Below, in pieces: positions 10,612 to 22,291 of a stretch of 64,000 nucleotides of DNA (the first letter of the stretch is position 1; the number at the start of each line of letters is the position of its first letter). Location: NCBI GenBank assembly GCA_020740775.1, contig JAHEWK010000004.1, forward strand, positions 2,108,001 through 2,172,000, read 5' to 3'. A program made the translations under genes and the position numbers. Source of the stretch: Ilyonectria destructans. Lineage: Eukaryota > Ascomycota > Sordariomycetes > Hypocreales > Nectriaceae. The notes under the pieces were generated by a model, which made no database searches, had not been told where the DNA came from, and saw nothing but the letters and a program-made list of their open reading frames with translations.

Positions 10612-12789
10612 ACACCGAATGCAACTAGAATACGAATTACGAGCGTCGAGTTTCGTGTTGGACTACGTGGACGAGATCATCGTTTCGGTATGGAAACCTG
10701 GAGAGCGACACTCTTGGCGTTTGGGAAGCTAAGACCTTACAAGACGATGATCTACGAAGCCCACGATACGAAACACGGACGGGACTGGGAAGGCCGCATT
10801 GGAAGTGATGGGACATACATGTGTCTTCAAGAAACACCCGAACCCGCCTACGTACGACGAGGAAGGGATTAGCCCCAAGACCCAACCTCGTAGGGCGATA
10901 CCAGGGGCGTTTCTGGGCTTGGGTGTGAGAACAAGAGAACTGAAGAATTTGGTTCCGCTCGTGTCTGTTAGTGGGAGAGGCCTTCCAGGACAATGCCAGA
11001 GAGGTGTCAAATGATAGAACACTGGTTGGTTTACATGGCTAGCCATACTCTCGAAAGAGTCGGCCGGCAATAGCTAAGGGTCGAGTTCTGGTAGATGCCA
11101 GTGTTTGAAAGGCCCCTCTTCGCCATGACAACCTTGCCCGAAGCGGACTTGGGTTGTGGTCCATGTTGAATGGAGACGTGAGAGTGGGAGGAGTTGAACA
11201 GACCAGACGCTGGGACGGATGGAACGCCGCGCGCCTTGATAATCCAAGTACAAAACCACGAGATATTTGCCGTCAAATCCGGTCTAGCGGGCCCGGATAG
11301 TGACAATCAAACATGGCTGAAATCATCGAGATTGTGGTGATGCATGGTGTGACGAGTTCATCCGAGCACTTTAATCCCATCAGTTTGCATGCCGCAAAGC
11401 GAGACCAGGTGATGGCGGGTTAGTTTACTTGTTTCGAGGGGCAGTGACCAAGTGATTGAAGACAACTTCCAAACTAGAGAGGTTGCATCGCGCTGTTTCC
11501 AAAAGTGTGAGACGAGTTCTTGGTGCGAGACGGATGATACCTCGCCAAGGCGACTGTGGGTGGCCCCTGGTGCGCGGCGCAAGATTAGCTAACAACCCAC
11601 GGATTGAAAAATCAATGGGAAAAAAATCCAGATGACGGGATCAGATCCGGACGACGTTGCATTCAACCAACGAAATAGCCAGACTGGGAGACGAAGTTGG
11701 AAAATCTGGGGGGGCTGCCGTATCCGAGAGATGCGACGCCAGAAGGGGTTGGGCTGGTCCAATGAGGCCGGGGTCTGCGGAGTTGCGAAACCAGGCTTGT
11801 CTCGCCCGTGTGCGAGGCTCGGGACTGAGGCACATCCGAGAAGCGATGAGACCCCTGGGCGGCCGAGACGAGACCCGAATGACGCTTGAGCAAGGGCTTT
11901 AATCGACTTTTGCTCTCGGCTGCCAAGTCGTCCGGTCAGTAGAGGCGGATGCGATTGTGGCCGGCGTCTAAGTGCCACGCCCCCTGCTGCATAGGTACCG
12001 AGATGGGTGGATTGAGATGGCAATTGAAGATGGCAGTGCGGAGAGGCATCTTCAGCCTTGTTGTTGACGATTGCAATGCATCCTAACTCTGGGTCGGAAT
12101 AAAGGAATACATTGACAAGATCCGGAGTCAGGTCAACCTCTCTAACATTTCCAAGACACGCAAGAGCATCACCGTCGCCTCCTCCACCGCAGCCGCCGTG
12201 TCTCGTCGCCCGCCGTCCAAAACAGTGGCCGAAGCCGATCTTTCAACCCACGTTTCACACGCCTTACCATCCCTCTCTAACTCTCCCCTCCCACCCCATG
12301 CCTCAACTGTCGCAGGCCAACGTGACAGCCGCCAACAACCCCCCCGTCGCTTGCACACACGCCCAGCCGGCCTGGCCCTGCAGCCGAGAGCGGCAACTCC
12401 ATCTTCCATCGTGCGCCTCCGTGGGCTCGGCCTCGTGCTTCAGATGTGCTTCGGAGAGTGTCGCTGGAGGGTCGACCAATGTTTGTTGCAGCCTCGGGCG
12501 ATCATGGTGCTGGTTTAAATTCATCGCGTTTCCTGTTGTTCTGGCCTTTGATCTTCCCATCCTCCAAACACTTTCACACCACAACGCCGGTTTCCTTGTC
12601 GTCTCCTTTTCTTTAATTCTTTACTCGAATTACTTTCATTACCTCTTCTTTTCGAACAAAGGCTAGTCCTTTAGAGCGCGAGTCGCCTTTTTTGTCTGTC
12701 CGCTTCAACAAGTTTTTTTTGTCACCGTTGACGGGATCCCTTTCACTTCCACCACCACCATCACCAAGATACCTAAAACAACAAAAACC
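10612..12789. other. Intergenic region upstream of the cupredoxin gene
   Basis: About 2.2 kb with no supportable gene. Frames such as the 144-codon minus-strand one at 11589-12023 lack any domain and look random. From about 12.1 kb the plus strand becomes C/T-rich, consistent with a long leader or promoter of the gene at 12790. Confidence 0.55.
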
Positions 12790-13664
12790 ATGTATTTCTC
12801 TTCACTCATCGCTCTGACTCTGGCGGGCTTCGCCCAAGGTATGTTGACCCTGATATTTCTCCACTCTCATTCACCACCAGACTAACACCCACGCAGCTCT
12901 CGACGTCCAGGTCGTCTCAGTTGGAAAGTCAGCGACCAACCAAACTGGCCTCAAGTTCTTCCCCGAAACCATCAAGGCGGAAGTCGGGACCATGGTGCAG
13001 TTCCAGTTCTGGGTCGGCAACCACACAGTCACTCAGTCCAACTTTGACAACCCCTGCATCCCCATCTCCAACATCAACTCCAGCATCAAGGGCATCTACT
13101 CAGGCTACCAGCCCGTGGAAGCGAGCGCGAGCAAGAACATGATTCCCACCTACACCATTACTATCAAGGACGACAAGCCCCTCTGGATCTTCTGCAGCCA
13201 GGCTACTCACTGCCAGGGTGGAATGTCAATGGTGATTAACGAGAAGTGAGTCCATACATCCCTTCCAAGAAACCCCATGACACAGATGCTAACACTTAAA
13301 CAGCACTTCTGCCAACGCTTCCCGGTCTCTGTCAAACTACAAGACCCTCGCCGAGTCCGCCACCGGCTCTAACCTGATCCCCGGTGAAAGCTCAGGTGAC
13401 GGCAGCAGCTCCGGTGGTGACAACAGCTCCGGTGGTGACAGCAGCTCAGGTGGTGACAGCAGCTCAGGTGGTGACAGCAGCTCCGGAGGCAGTGGCGATA
13501 GCACCAGCGGCTCTGGCTCGGAGTCCGCCATCCAGACTCCCGGCACGACGCCAACCGCTGGAAGCCCTGCCGCTACTGGCTCTACCATCATCGCTGGTGC
13601 CGCAAGACTCTCCTCCCCTACTACGCTATTGCTGGCCATGGCAGCGGGTTTCCTGCTTCTGTAA
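12790..13664 (+). CDS. GPI-anchored cupredoxin-like serine-rich cell-surface protein
   Basis: Predicted extracellular protein of the fungal 'extracellular serine-rich' cupredoxin group. Exons 12790-12838, 12897-13245 and 13304-13664 give 252 aa. A signal peptide (MYFSSLIALTLAGFAQA) is cut near residue 18. Residues about 20-130 form a plastocyanin-like domain, and possible type-1 copper ligands are visible: H in GNHTV, then C, H and M in FCSQATHCQGGMSM. A Ser/Gly-rich stalk follows. It is built from 18-bp repeats encoding SGGDSS. The C terminus is a hydrophobic tail preceded by small residues, fitting a GPI attachment signal. The role is unknown; related proteins sit in the cell wall. The assignment rests on domain pattern. 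Confidence 0.85.
13411..13490 (+). repeat. 18-bp minisatellite encoding SGGDSS
   Basis: About four in-frame copies of an 18-bp unit (tcCGGTGGTGACAGCAGC with small variants) lie inside the stalk-coding part of the cupredoxin gene. Such coding repeats readily change copy number between strains. Confidence 0.85.
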
Positions 13665-14126
13665 TGTGGGGACGACGAACACGGGATTCTGCTAGAGCGG
13701 GCTCGGGAAAAGAACCGTTAATAATATTTTGCCATTTTTGTCTATATGTACCGCTGTTCGCAGCGTTTTTCTTTGTCTTGGGATGGGCTGGACACTCTGC
13801 GCGGGGAGTAGTCGCCGAGGTCTTGGGAAAACCCCCATTTGTAACTGAGTTGGGAAGTGGATAACTTATGCACCGCATTAGTATTTGCATTGAATTTAGA
13901 AGAACCGGACTAGAGGAACCGGAATACATCTTCTCCAAAAAAAAACCGCATCCGGCTTGCTGAAACCCTTTGTGTTGTCCCTTCTTCTTCTTCTTCTTCA
14001 TGTACGCTTCTGGTGGGGAGACTTGAAGGGGTAAACAGACAGACAGACTGAGTGGATTGGCTATCCAAAAATATCCTGAAACTCATCGCTAAAGCCTACG
14101 AGACCATTGTAACAACCCAGTTACCG
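13665..14126. other. Convergent 3' region, cupredoxin and MAPR genes
   Basis: 3' untranslated sequence of two convergent genes. It contains an A run near 13937-13945 and a (CTT)n tract at about 13980-13999. No gene is seen. Confidence 0.6.
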
Positions 14127-15013
14127 CTAGACGGTAGGGACCGTCCTCTTCTTCCTCCCGTTTGCCGCTGGGGCGCACAGCTTCTTGGGCTCCTCCTTCT
14201 CTAGCCAGTCCTTCTCCCTGATGATAGAGCCAACCTTCTTGTACTTCCTGCTGTTGGAGAAGAAGTTGACCCAGTGCAGCAGCGCGTTGTGTGCCTTTAG
14301 CTTGGCCGCCTCCAGCTCCTGAACGCGCATGGCGGCGAGCTCCTTCTCGGTCCAGTGGGCGTCGATCTCTGGGTCGTCGAGAGGCATGTACATAAGCTCG
14401 ATGCCGCGGAGGTCGCCGTTGCGGTCGTCAGCGAAACAGCCCGTCACGAAGGCGCGTGCGGCATCAACGCCGGCGAAACCGTGGTATGAGCCGCCAGGAC
14501 CGTAGATACGGCGGCCGTTGGAGACGTCGTAGATGGTACCGTTGAGGCCGATATAAAGGGGCTTCTCGGTGTCGGTGCCGTCGAAGGTGGCGAGCTGGTC
14601 AAGGGTGAGGTTGATGGGCGGATCCTGCGGACGAGGAGATGACATGTTAGCCTTTAGACTCGCAAGTGTCATTGATCCCAGGGTGACTCAACTGGTCCCT
14701 TGAGAATCTCCTTCCAGTAGTCGACGGTCATGTAGGTGGGCTTATGCTTCAGTCCCCACCACCAGCTGTCTCCGCCGCTGATGACATAGCTGAGTCCGCA
14801 AGATGCCAACAGGAGGAAGGTTAATACCCGAAGGATATCAACCCAGGGGCTGTACGAATCGAGCTCCTCATCGTCGATGTCTGTAATGACCTTCTTGCCC
14901 TTCTTGAGTGGGGTCTCCTCCGTCTCCTCCGTTTCCTCCTTCTCCGGAGTCTGCTCCTTCTCTGGCTCTTTTGTAGGCGCGGCCTTGCGCTGTCGTACGG
15001 TGGAATCTGCCAT
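14127..15013 (-). CDS. Cytochrome b5-like heme/steroid-binding membrane protein (MAPR type)
   Basis: Membrane-associated progesterone-receptor-like protein; family members bind heme and support cytochrome P450 or sterol metabolism at the ER. Exons 15013-14693 and 14624-14127 give 272 aa. The N terminus is charged and E/T/K-rich (residues 1-50). One membrane span follows at about 57-79. The cytochrome-b5-like core starts near residue 110 (LTLDQLATFDG, YIGLNGTIYDVS) and carries the diagnostic YGPGGSYHGFAGVDAARAF. A basic, helical C-terminal tail of about 100 residues extends past the core. The protein is longer than yeast Dap1, so I place it in the family without assigning orthology. The gene diverges from the coiled-coil gene over 531 bp. 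Confidence 0.85.
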
Positions 15014-15544
15014 GGCGTAAAAAGACTGTTTTTGAGAGATAGGAAGATGCGAAATAGTGGTGCGGAAAAGGGGAGATATAAAGACGCCGAGATGGAGCGA
15101 TGATGAAGCGAGGTGGCGTGCCTGTTACTCCGGCTCTCGTGTCGTGTCTTGAGCTTCCTTCGAATATGCTGTGTCAAAGCTTATCGGGCCTCGGAAATTC
15201 CTTATCAATCCACACACTCCGCTGGAACGGGGTCAGCGCAATTGGAAGAAGATGGTTGGACACAAGCTAATATGCTGACGGCTGCCGTGCATGGCAATAT
15301 TCAGGGGTCAGGCGGAATGGTGGAGTGGCATCACATGACGTCGCGTCGCCACAGCAACCTCCCATCACCTCATAGCGGCCTTGGCGGCGGGATGGTGTAA
15401 ACAGCCAATATTAGGCCAAATTTACTGCACCACCTCAACACGCGAACGAAACCACGTACACCATTGCAACCCTCGATTCTGTCCGATCCACACCACGCAT
15501 AACGAAATCTACCTTCAACCCTCACCGGATCGATCTCTCTCACA
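15014..15544. other. Divergent promoter region, MAPR and coiled-coil genes
   Basis: Intergenic DNA between two divergent starts. No TATA box or clear factor site stands out. CACGTG is absent, but GACGTC-like sequence (tgacgtcgcgtcgcc) lies at about 15338-15350. Confidence 0.5.
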
Positions 15545-17526
15545 ATGTCCGAAACCCCGAGCCTGCCTGACTCTCCAGGCGGCCCCCTCCAAGCCGCAAC
15601 GGCGGAGCGCGTCAACCAGCAGCGCGAATCCATCTTCTCCCACCTCCGCAGCGAATCCCGCGACAGCTCAGTGCACGATAAGATCAGCCAGTTCAACAAC
15701 CTCAGCGTCTCCTTGAAGTCGAAGCAACTCGAACGCAAGACAGCCGATGCCGCCCTCAAGCGGGCGATGCTCGGCCGCGAGGAAGCCGAAACTGAGATGA
15801 GGAGGTACAGAGATGAGGTTAGAGCCATGCAAAAGGCCGTCGAGGAAGGAAAGGATCGCGAGCGAAGAGTTGGCGAGCGTCTGGAGACGTTGTTGGTGAG
15901 TTACGCCTGTATTTATTCATCCATAACCACCTGGAATACTAACAAACCCTTCAGGAAAACTATGGCCGAGCCAAGGAGACACACGCGCACACACAAGCCC
16001 TATGGGAGAAAGAAATTCGACGAGCACGAAAAGAGACGTTCAAGACACAATCATCCATTGTCAAGTTACAAGAGGAGCTCAAGTCAGCCCGCGGCACTCT
16101 CAAGATGAACGACGAGAGTCTGAAGCGCGAAAAGGAGAGGAGCAAGGTTCGCGAGCAGGAGGCGTTCACAGCGCGTTATCAGATTGTCGGAGTCCAAGAG
16201 CAGCTCGAGCAGGCCCTCGAACAGATCAAGGTTGTGGAGCAGGAGCGCGATGCGTTCAAGACGGCAGCTCAGAACGAAGAGGTTGCGCGTATCGCTGCTG
16301 AGGGACGGCTCCCGCTCCCACCCGCGAAGGACGCTGATGACGAATTCGCCTCACCAAAGAAGAAGAAGGCGCCTCGCGTATCGCTGTCGACAATGGATAT
16401 TGTATCTTCAGCAGCCAGCGAAGCGGAGATCGAGGAGCTAAGCACACAGCTGTTGTTTGAGCGCCAACGAGCCGACCGCGCGCAGGACATGGTCGAATTC
16501 CTGCAACTTGAGTGCCAGCTGGGTTGCTGCCCATGCGTCAAGTCCAAGACCCCTCCTCGCCGGAAGCGACGTAGCTCCATAGGCCTCGAGGGCCCCAACG
16601 ACAAGTTGCCGAGGCTGGACAGCTCAGAGCCCCAGGAGCGTGCCCCAACTCCTCCTCGCATTGAGGAACCCGAGGTTCAGCAAGAGGTTGAGCCCCAAGT
16701 AGAGGATGAGCCTCAGCAACAAGAAGTTGCCCCTGAGCGTTTGCAGCCCAGGTCCAAGAAAGAGCCTAGGCGGAGCACCATCTTCTGCCCGAAGGAGGGC
16801 ATCTTCCGCACCGTCTCTGAGCAAGAAGCGGAGGCCCTGGAGGCACGGAACCGAGCTGAGACCGAAGAGGAAGCCAACATCGAACAGGAGACGCGCGAGG
16901 ATGCCCGCTCCGAGGTTGAGTCTGAGCCCGTTACTGAGCCCGCCCAAGAGGACGCTGAGACGCTGCCCCCGTCGCCTGACGACGAGAGAGAGCGAAACCC
17001 TCGCATGTACGCCAGGACTCCCTCCGTGGAGCCGCCGTCCTTTGCTCTTCTAGCCCAGGAACGGACTTCATTGGCCTCGCTGCTCAACGCCCCCCATGGC
17101 CACTCTGTCGGCGATGTCCACACGGCACCCATCCTGTCTATCCCCACTATGCCCGACGTGGTCACCGACACCAACACACCCGCCGAAGCCGCTCCGGATA
17201 CCCGGCCCCACACCTCCGCGTCCTTCTACACCGTCACCACTACGACCTCGGTGCCACTCCATGACGGTGCTTCCCGGTCAGACTCGTCCTTCGCCGAGCG
17301 CCTGCGTACACCTTCCCACGGAAACGCCAGCTTCGACCTGTCCAACCCTGCCCTGACGCCGACCATGACCCGCGAGCAGGCTCTCGCCAAAATCCGCGAG
17401 CGTCGTGGCCGCGCGCGTTCTATGGCCCAAGGCACCATGACGCCTCGCCGGAGGATGGTCGAAGGTGCCGACCGCAGGGACATGAGCGCACCGACGGGCA
17501 CTGTTGCTGCTACGAAGAAGCGGTAG
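15545..17526 (+). CDS. Coiled-coil protein of unknown function (640 aa)
   Basis: I do not recognise the family. Exons 15545-15895 and 15955-17526 are in phase. Residues about 35-290 are strongly heptad-like, rich in E, K, Q and R, and predict long coiled coils, interrupted by a basic KKKKAPRVS patch. Near residue 325 lies a distinctive VEFLQLECQLGCCPC motif, with a C-x7-C-C-x-C-type cluster in total, followed by an R/K stretch that could be a nuclear-localisation signal. The remaining half is acidic, P/E/T-rich and probably disordered, with many S/T-P sites (TPSVEPP, TPSHG, TPTMT), and ends in a short basic helix (REQALAKIRERRGRARS). The pattern suggests a cytoskeletal, spindle or chromosome scaffold, but this is inference only. 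Confidence 0.82.
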
Positions 17527-18199
17527 AGCCCTTAGTGCTGCTATATCACGCCCTGGACATGACTTGACGAACCCTCTCTCTCAATCCTCACCTCCTTTTC
17601 TTTTCGTTTGGAGTACACGCCTAAAAAGATTGAGGCTATCTCATTTTGCTGCAACTGGAATTTTTCCTAATGCTCTGTTCCTATCGTCTGGCATCGTTTT
17701 GCGGTTTTGGGGCTCGGCGAAGGGGGTGTTCTTGCTTTTCGATTTCTTGAATCCGTTCTGCTTGTTGGGAAAAAAGCTCGTCCGAACTTGAGCTGGAGGA
17801 TGGCTTGGTTCACCACTGAATGGCGATAGTTGACTTGATTAATGATGCATTTGATGTATGAAAGCTCGAGTTTTGTCTCTTGGGCCACGACGTAATGGTG
17901 GTGGTGGCCTTTTGTATAATTTTTGGGTTTTTAGCAATGGCATGCACAGTACATACTGCATAAAGTTTACATGGGACTTTTACAACATCTAACGAGCTTG
18001 TGCGCGGTGTGACAATACTTATGATGACGTCGATGTGGATGTGGCCCGTTGGGTGTGGAAAATGCAATGGTATCGAATTCAAAACGGCCTGTGTCCTATA
18101 TGCTATATATCCAAGACCTTCAACTCCTGTGATGATCTCTCCATGTCCCGAACACCCCTGGCCGGCGCCGCAAATGCCAATGAATCGAGTTAGGGCGCC
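17527..18199. other. Convergent 3' region, coiled-coil and BTB genes
   Basis: AT-richer noncoding sequence between two convergent stop codons. No RNA gene or ORF is supportable. Confidence 0.6.
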
Positions 18200-19888
18200 T
18201 CAGATGCCGAGGAATCCTCTCGCCATGTTGCGCCCAAGCTGAGAGGTCACGGCGTCCAGCTTGACGGCGACGAGGACGCATTCGATGCCGCTCTTGCCAC
18301 CCTTGGAGCCCTGGATCCGCAGCCGCCACTGGCCCGTCATGACGGTCCACTCGTCGTCGCCTGGGGCGATGCTTGCGTCGGTCCGTCGGCGCTTTCGCGG
18401 GTTCGTCGTGAAGGTACCGCCGATACTGCTGGCGGGGGAGTCGACGGCGGAACCGGAGTTTATCACGGGCTCCTCGATGTGCTCCTTGCCGTCCAGAACA
18501 ATGGCGGATTCGTAGTCGAGAACAATACGGACAAGGTCCTCGCTGAGCGGCGTGTTGCCCGGGGTCGGAGGCTGAGAGCCAGCGCCGCCCGAGGCCATGA
18601 GGAGGCCGAGCGGCTGGGTTGTCGGAGGGAGGTTGAGCTTGGTCGCAATGACCTCAAAGAGCTTCGCCACACGAGCCTTGGTGTCCTTGAAGAACTCGGC
18701 TTTGGGGACGCCGCCAATGAAGTGAATCTTGGTAGTCTCGCCGCCAATCTCCAACACTAGCTCGGCCGGCTTCTCGTCGACGTAGGGCCGCGCATACTGC
18801 ACCCATCCGGCGCCGGGCTCGGGGCCCTCGTGGAGGACACTTATACCGCTCTTTTGGACATTCTCCAGCCGCAGCACAATCTCCTCGCGGCGGCGCGCCT
18901 GGTTGTAGGTGATGGCGTGGGGGATCAGGCGCTGCTCGAGCCCCTTGAAGTGGAAGTAACGGGCGTCGCGCAGCAGCTCCTGGCGGTGGATCTCGTCACG
19001 GATATGCACTGGGTAGCCACGCAGCAGGCTTAACAGCTCGGAAAAGGTGTCGGCGCTGCGGTTGGGGACCGACGGCGGGAGGATCGACGGCGGGCGGATG
19101 AGGCCCTCGCGCTCAAGCCCCGGGAAGAGGTCGTCTGGGCGCGAGAAGAAGACGGCAAAGCCGAGGGAGAAGTAGTTGGGCGAGTTGCCTGGGTCGGTGA
19201 AGATGTCGCGGGGGATCTGGAACTCGCGGTGGCCGATGGTGATGAAGATGCTCTCCTCGTACAGCTGGGAGATCAGCTTGGGCACTGGCGGCAAGCTCTG
19301 GTTAGTCGAGGCCCATTGAGGGAGCAGGATCAAGGGGCGACAAACGGCTGTAGAACTGCGCATCGGAGAACAGCCGCACAAAGTGCGTGCCGTCACGGGG
19401 CGAGACGTGGTAGCCTTGCAGATGCAGCGAGATATCGCGGAAGATGACGGGGTCACGGTCGATGTACAGCGTACGGAGCGATGAGCCGGTCTCGTCGCCA
19501 TTCTCGGCAGCGGCTTGGAGCTGGCAGAGGAAGTATTGCGAGAAGTAGGACGGAGCTGCAAGAGAGATGGAGCGAGTCAGCGGGAGAGCAGCGCATTGCA
19601 TTGCGATTGCGACGTTGGGCAGCGCAGTCCTCAAGCGACCGAGGACGGGAATTCCAGTCGGATAGAAACGACGACCAGCGCCAAGAAGCCTCGAGGGGAG
19701 GAGGAGTACGCACCATCGGAGGATAGAGAAGCGCCCGAGAGCTTGAACAGCTCGCTGCCGATCTGGATGGGGAAGACGCGCTCATGAGGAAGGATATGCG
19801 GGATGCGAGCAACGGTGGACTCGGACAGTGGCTCGACGGACGCAGCCACGGACACGGCGCCGGCCTCGGAGGACGCCACAGACACCAT
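18200..19888 (-). CDS. BTB/POZ (KCTD-like) protein, WHI2-like
   Basis: Exons 19888-19714, 19555-19346 and 19284-18200 give 489 aa. Two BTB/T1-like units are visible. The first spans about residues 35-130 (FPIQIGSELFKLSGASLSS then YFSQYF, YIDRDPVIFRDISLHLQGYH). A second starts near 140 (SIFITIGHREFQIPRDIF, then PNYFSLGFAVFF, FSELLSLLRGYPV). The C-terminal part has KRRRT, a nuclear-type basic patch, and an acidic linker. The layout resembles fungal Whi2-related proteins, which link stress signalling to the phosphatase Psr1 and TORC1, but orthology needs a profile search. The second intron uses a GCCAG acceptor; the alternative acceptor 13 nt earlier breaks the frame. The BTB assignment is firmer than the WHI2 name. 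Confidence 0.78.
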
Positions 19889-20579
19889 TGCGGGCGAATT
19901 CAGCTGGCGGGAGGACTGAGCGGCGCTGCAGATGTGAGGGCAAATTTGCTTCGGTGCAGCTATTTCACGTCCGCATCTGGCTGCCGGTTGCGCGGAAACG
20001 CCATTCTTCGGCGGTTTTGCCGTCGTGTAGCGATGTGAGAGAGGATGCCGCTATCAGCTAGTGAGCTTTATAGTGGCGGTAGTGGGTTTCGGGTCGGAGG
20101 GTCCAGCCTAAATTCAGCCTGCACGCCACAGCTCAACGTCGTGGCTGGTGGAATAATACGAGAATAGTCGGGATCTGTCACCGGGTGCGTAGTATTCTCC
20201 GACGGAGTAGGAAACAAAGATAAGATCTGCATCATCAACTTGATAACTCATGTCGCACAGTTCTTTTCCCTTTTCGGAATACACCCCCATGATAAGTAGT
20301 CATCTCGTGTGATATCTATTCTCGTCTTGACAGCGCCTCATGGCTGGCATTTTTCATGATAGATACATCTCCCACCCATTTGCGTATTAGACGGTGTCTT
20401 GGTTGGTATGGTATTTCCCCACCGGCTCGCTCAACCACCAGTTGTCCCGCCGTGACCAAATAGCATCAATAGAACCCAAACTTGGTCCTCTCTCTGAGAT
20501 CAGTTGGTGGCTCTCTTAAATCCCCATTCTTTGTGATGAGCAATCATTTCTTTCTTCCCTTGACGTATCTCCGAGCCGT
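19889..20579. other. Intergenic: BTB gene promoter and RFC3 3' region
   Basis: Noncoding sequence between tandem minus-strand genes. The part adjoining 19889 is the BTB promoter and leader. No further feature was recognised. Confidence 0.55.
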
Positions 20580-21856
20580 TCATCGACTCATCAACTCAAC
20601 GCCGCCCCGAACAATACCCACCACTGCACCCGTCTGGATGGCCTCGCTAGCACCGCCGGCTACTCTATGCTCAATGTTCGCCAGGCCATCCAGCCAGGTG
20701 ATCATCACCTCGGGGCTCACCTCCAACTTAGTCAGCTCCTCCGACAACGCCGTGATAATGTCAGCCAGGGCCAGGCCTTGCGAAACCTTGAGCGCATTGA
20801 TAGTGTTCAAGCAGCTCGTCACATCAGATGTGCCGAGGAGCGTTGATACAATCTCCTTGATGGAGTCGGGTGGAGGCGCGGCGATGCAGGTGTAAATGGT
20901 CTCCGTCGTGATGGTTTCTCGCTGGATCTCGCTCTCGGGGATCTTGGGTGCATCCTTCAGTCGTAAAGGGGTGCCTGGATTGTCTGTTAGCTAAATACCA
21001 AGTAGCCGTGGCTTATGAACTCACTCGATGCGTGACACGCCTGTAGCACGTTCAGGGCTCTTCGCATGTCACCCTTGCTCAACTTCACCAGGGCATCCAC
21101 CGCCTCGCCTCCAATATTAACCTTCTCTTCCTCAACGACTTTGTCTACTAGGCATCGGATATCGGCCTCCTTGAGCGGGCTGAAGCGGAACCGCGTACAT
21201 CGACTCAGCAGCGCGGGGCTCAGCTTGTGTGCGTAGTTGGCAATGATGCAAAAGCGCGTGTTGACCGTGTACTTCTCCATGATACGGCGCAGGGCCATCT
21301 GCGCGGTGCTTGTCATGGCGTCTGCCTCGTCGAGCACGATGAGCTTGAAACCCGCCAGGGCGCCGGACTTGCCAGTAGGTCCGCCCATGGAGAAGATCTG
21401 CTTGGTGCTCGCAAACGTCTTGATCTGCTCGCGCACCACGTCGATGCCGCGGTCATCTGAAGCGTTGAGCTCGAGCACCATCTGGCGGACGTTCGCAGCA
21501 CCATAGATGCGCCGCGCGAGGGCGAGAATGGTTGAGGTCTTGCCAGTGCCTGGGGGCCCGTAGAGGAGGAGGTGGGGGAGGCGGTTGGAGTCGACGAACT
21601 TGTTTACGGTAGCGAGGATGTCTTGATGGCCTGATACGTCGTCGAGAGTGTTGGGGCGGTACTTTTCGATCCTGGGAGCAAGTCAGCGGCGGTACGTAGG
21701 CCACATCTCTCTGTTTCCATACCAAGGCAAGCTGTCTTCGGCCTCTACAGGCAAGTTGGCGGCGCTCCGCTTGCCCTTGGTTGCTGAGGCGGAAAAGAGT
21801 ATGTCCTTGGAGGGGCCGGGCCCATCAACGTCCATCTCATCTTCAAAATCCGACAT
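20580..21856 (-). CDS. RFC3: Replication factor C subunit 3 (clamp loader)
   Basis: AAA+ subunit of the RFC clamp loader, which loads PCNA at primer-template junctions. Exons 21856-21723, 21671-21025 and 20974-20580 give 391 aa. The sequence follows the yeast Rfc3/human RFC5 branch. RFC box II (PWIEKYRP) is completed across intron 1. Walker A (GPPGTGKT) is at about 83-90 and Walker B (LDEAD) ends near 162. The SRC motif ([10 protein letters not shown]) and [11 protein letters not shown] sensor segment follow. A small insert ([11 protein letters not shown]) separates LNASDDRG from Walker B. I start at 21856 ([12 protein letters not shown]), the family-like start; an in-frame ATG at 21889 would add 11 residues. 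MluI boxes lie about 125 bp upstream. Confidence 0.94.
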
Positions 21857-21981
21857 GGTGACTTGTGCAATATCCGTGGCAGTTGACAACAGAAACGAAG
21901 AATTCAGGTGTGGTTTTTTTTTTGGCGGTGCTGTGTGCTCAATTGCTAGAGGCTAAGGTGAGGTCATGGACGTGGCTGAAG

Positions 21982-22002
21982 ACGCGTCCTGAACCGCGTC
22001 TG
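21982..22002. promoter_or_regulatory. MluI cell-cycle box pair upstream of RFC3
   Basis: A perfect ACGCGT (21982-21987) is followed by ACCGCGTCTG (21993-22002), about 125-145 bp upstream of the RFC3 start. This fits G1/S control by an MBF-type factor, which governs many replication genes in yeasts. Function here is inferred. Confidence 0.6.
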
Positions 22003-22250
22003 AGCGTGTCGGTTAATTAAGACCCCGGACGACCCAGGCTTCTCTCCTAATGGCTAGCAACAACCCGCCTTTGGACCACATTATCGCGCCTCTGCTTCAT
22101 ACATACAGCGATTTCTTTCCCAGATACCTCGAGTCCTACCGTGCACTCACAATGACTACTTTTCGGGGCAATCTCTACAAGCCCAGAGGGAGGTTATCCG
22201 AGTCCCGCGCACTACAGTAGTCTCGGCGTAAAAGGTGCACAATCCCTCTT

Positions 22251-22291
22251 CTCTTTTAATCCCGAGGATAGAGCTTCGCTATCGTTAAGAG
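22251..22291. repeat. Imperfect inverted repeat (hairpin)
   Basis: CTCTT-TT-AA at the left pairs with TTAAGAG at the right, enclosing a second stem GATAG/CTATC around an AGCTTCG loop. It sits in an AT-rich intergenic patch. Its nature is unknown. Confidence 0.4.

Noticed and set aside
19272..19300. Alternative acceptor for intron 2 of the BTB gene (AACCAG before AGCTTG)
   Set aside because: It puts the third exon out of frame with the long conserved reading frame, while the GCCAG acceptor 13 nt later keeps it.
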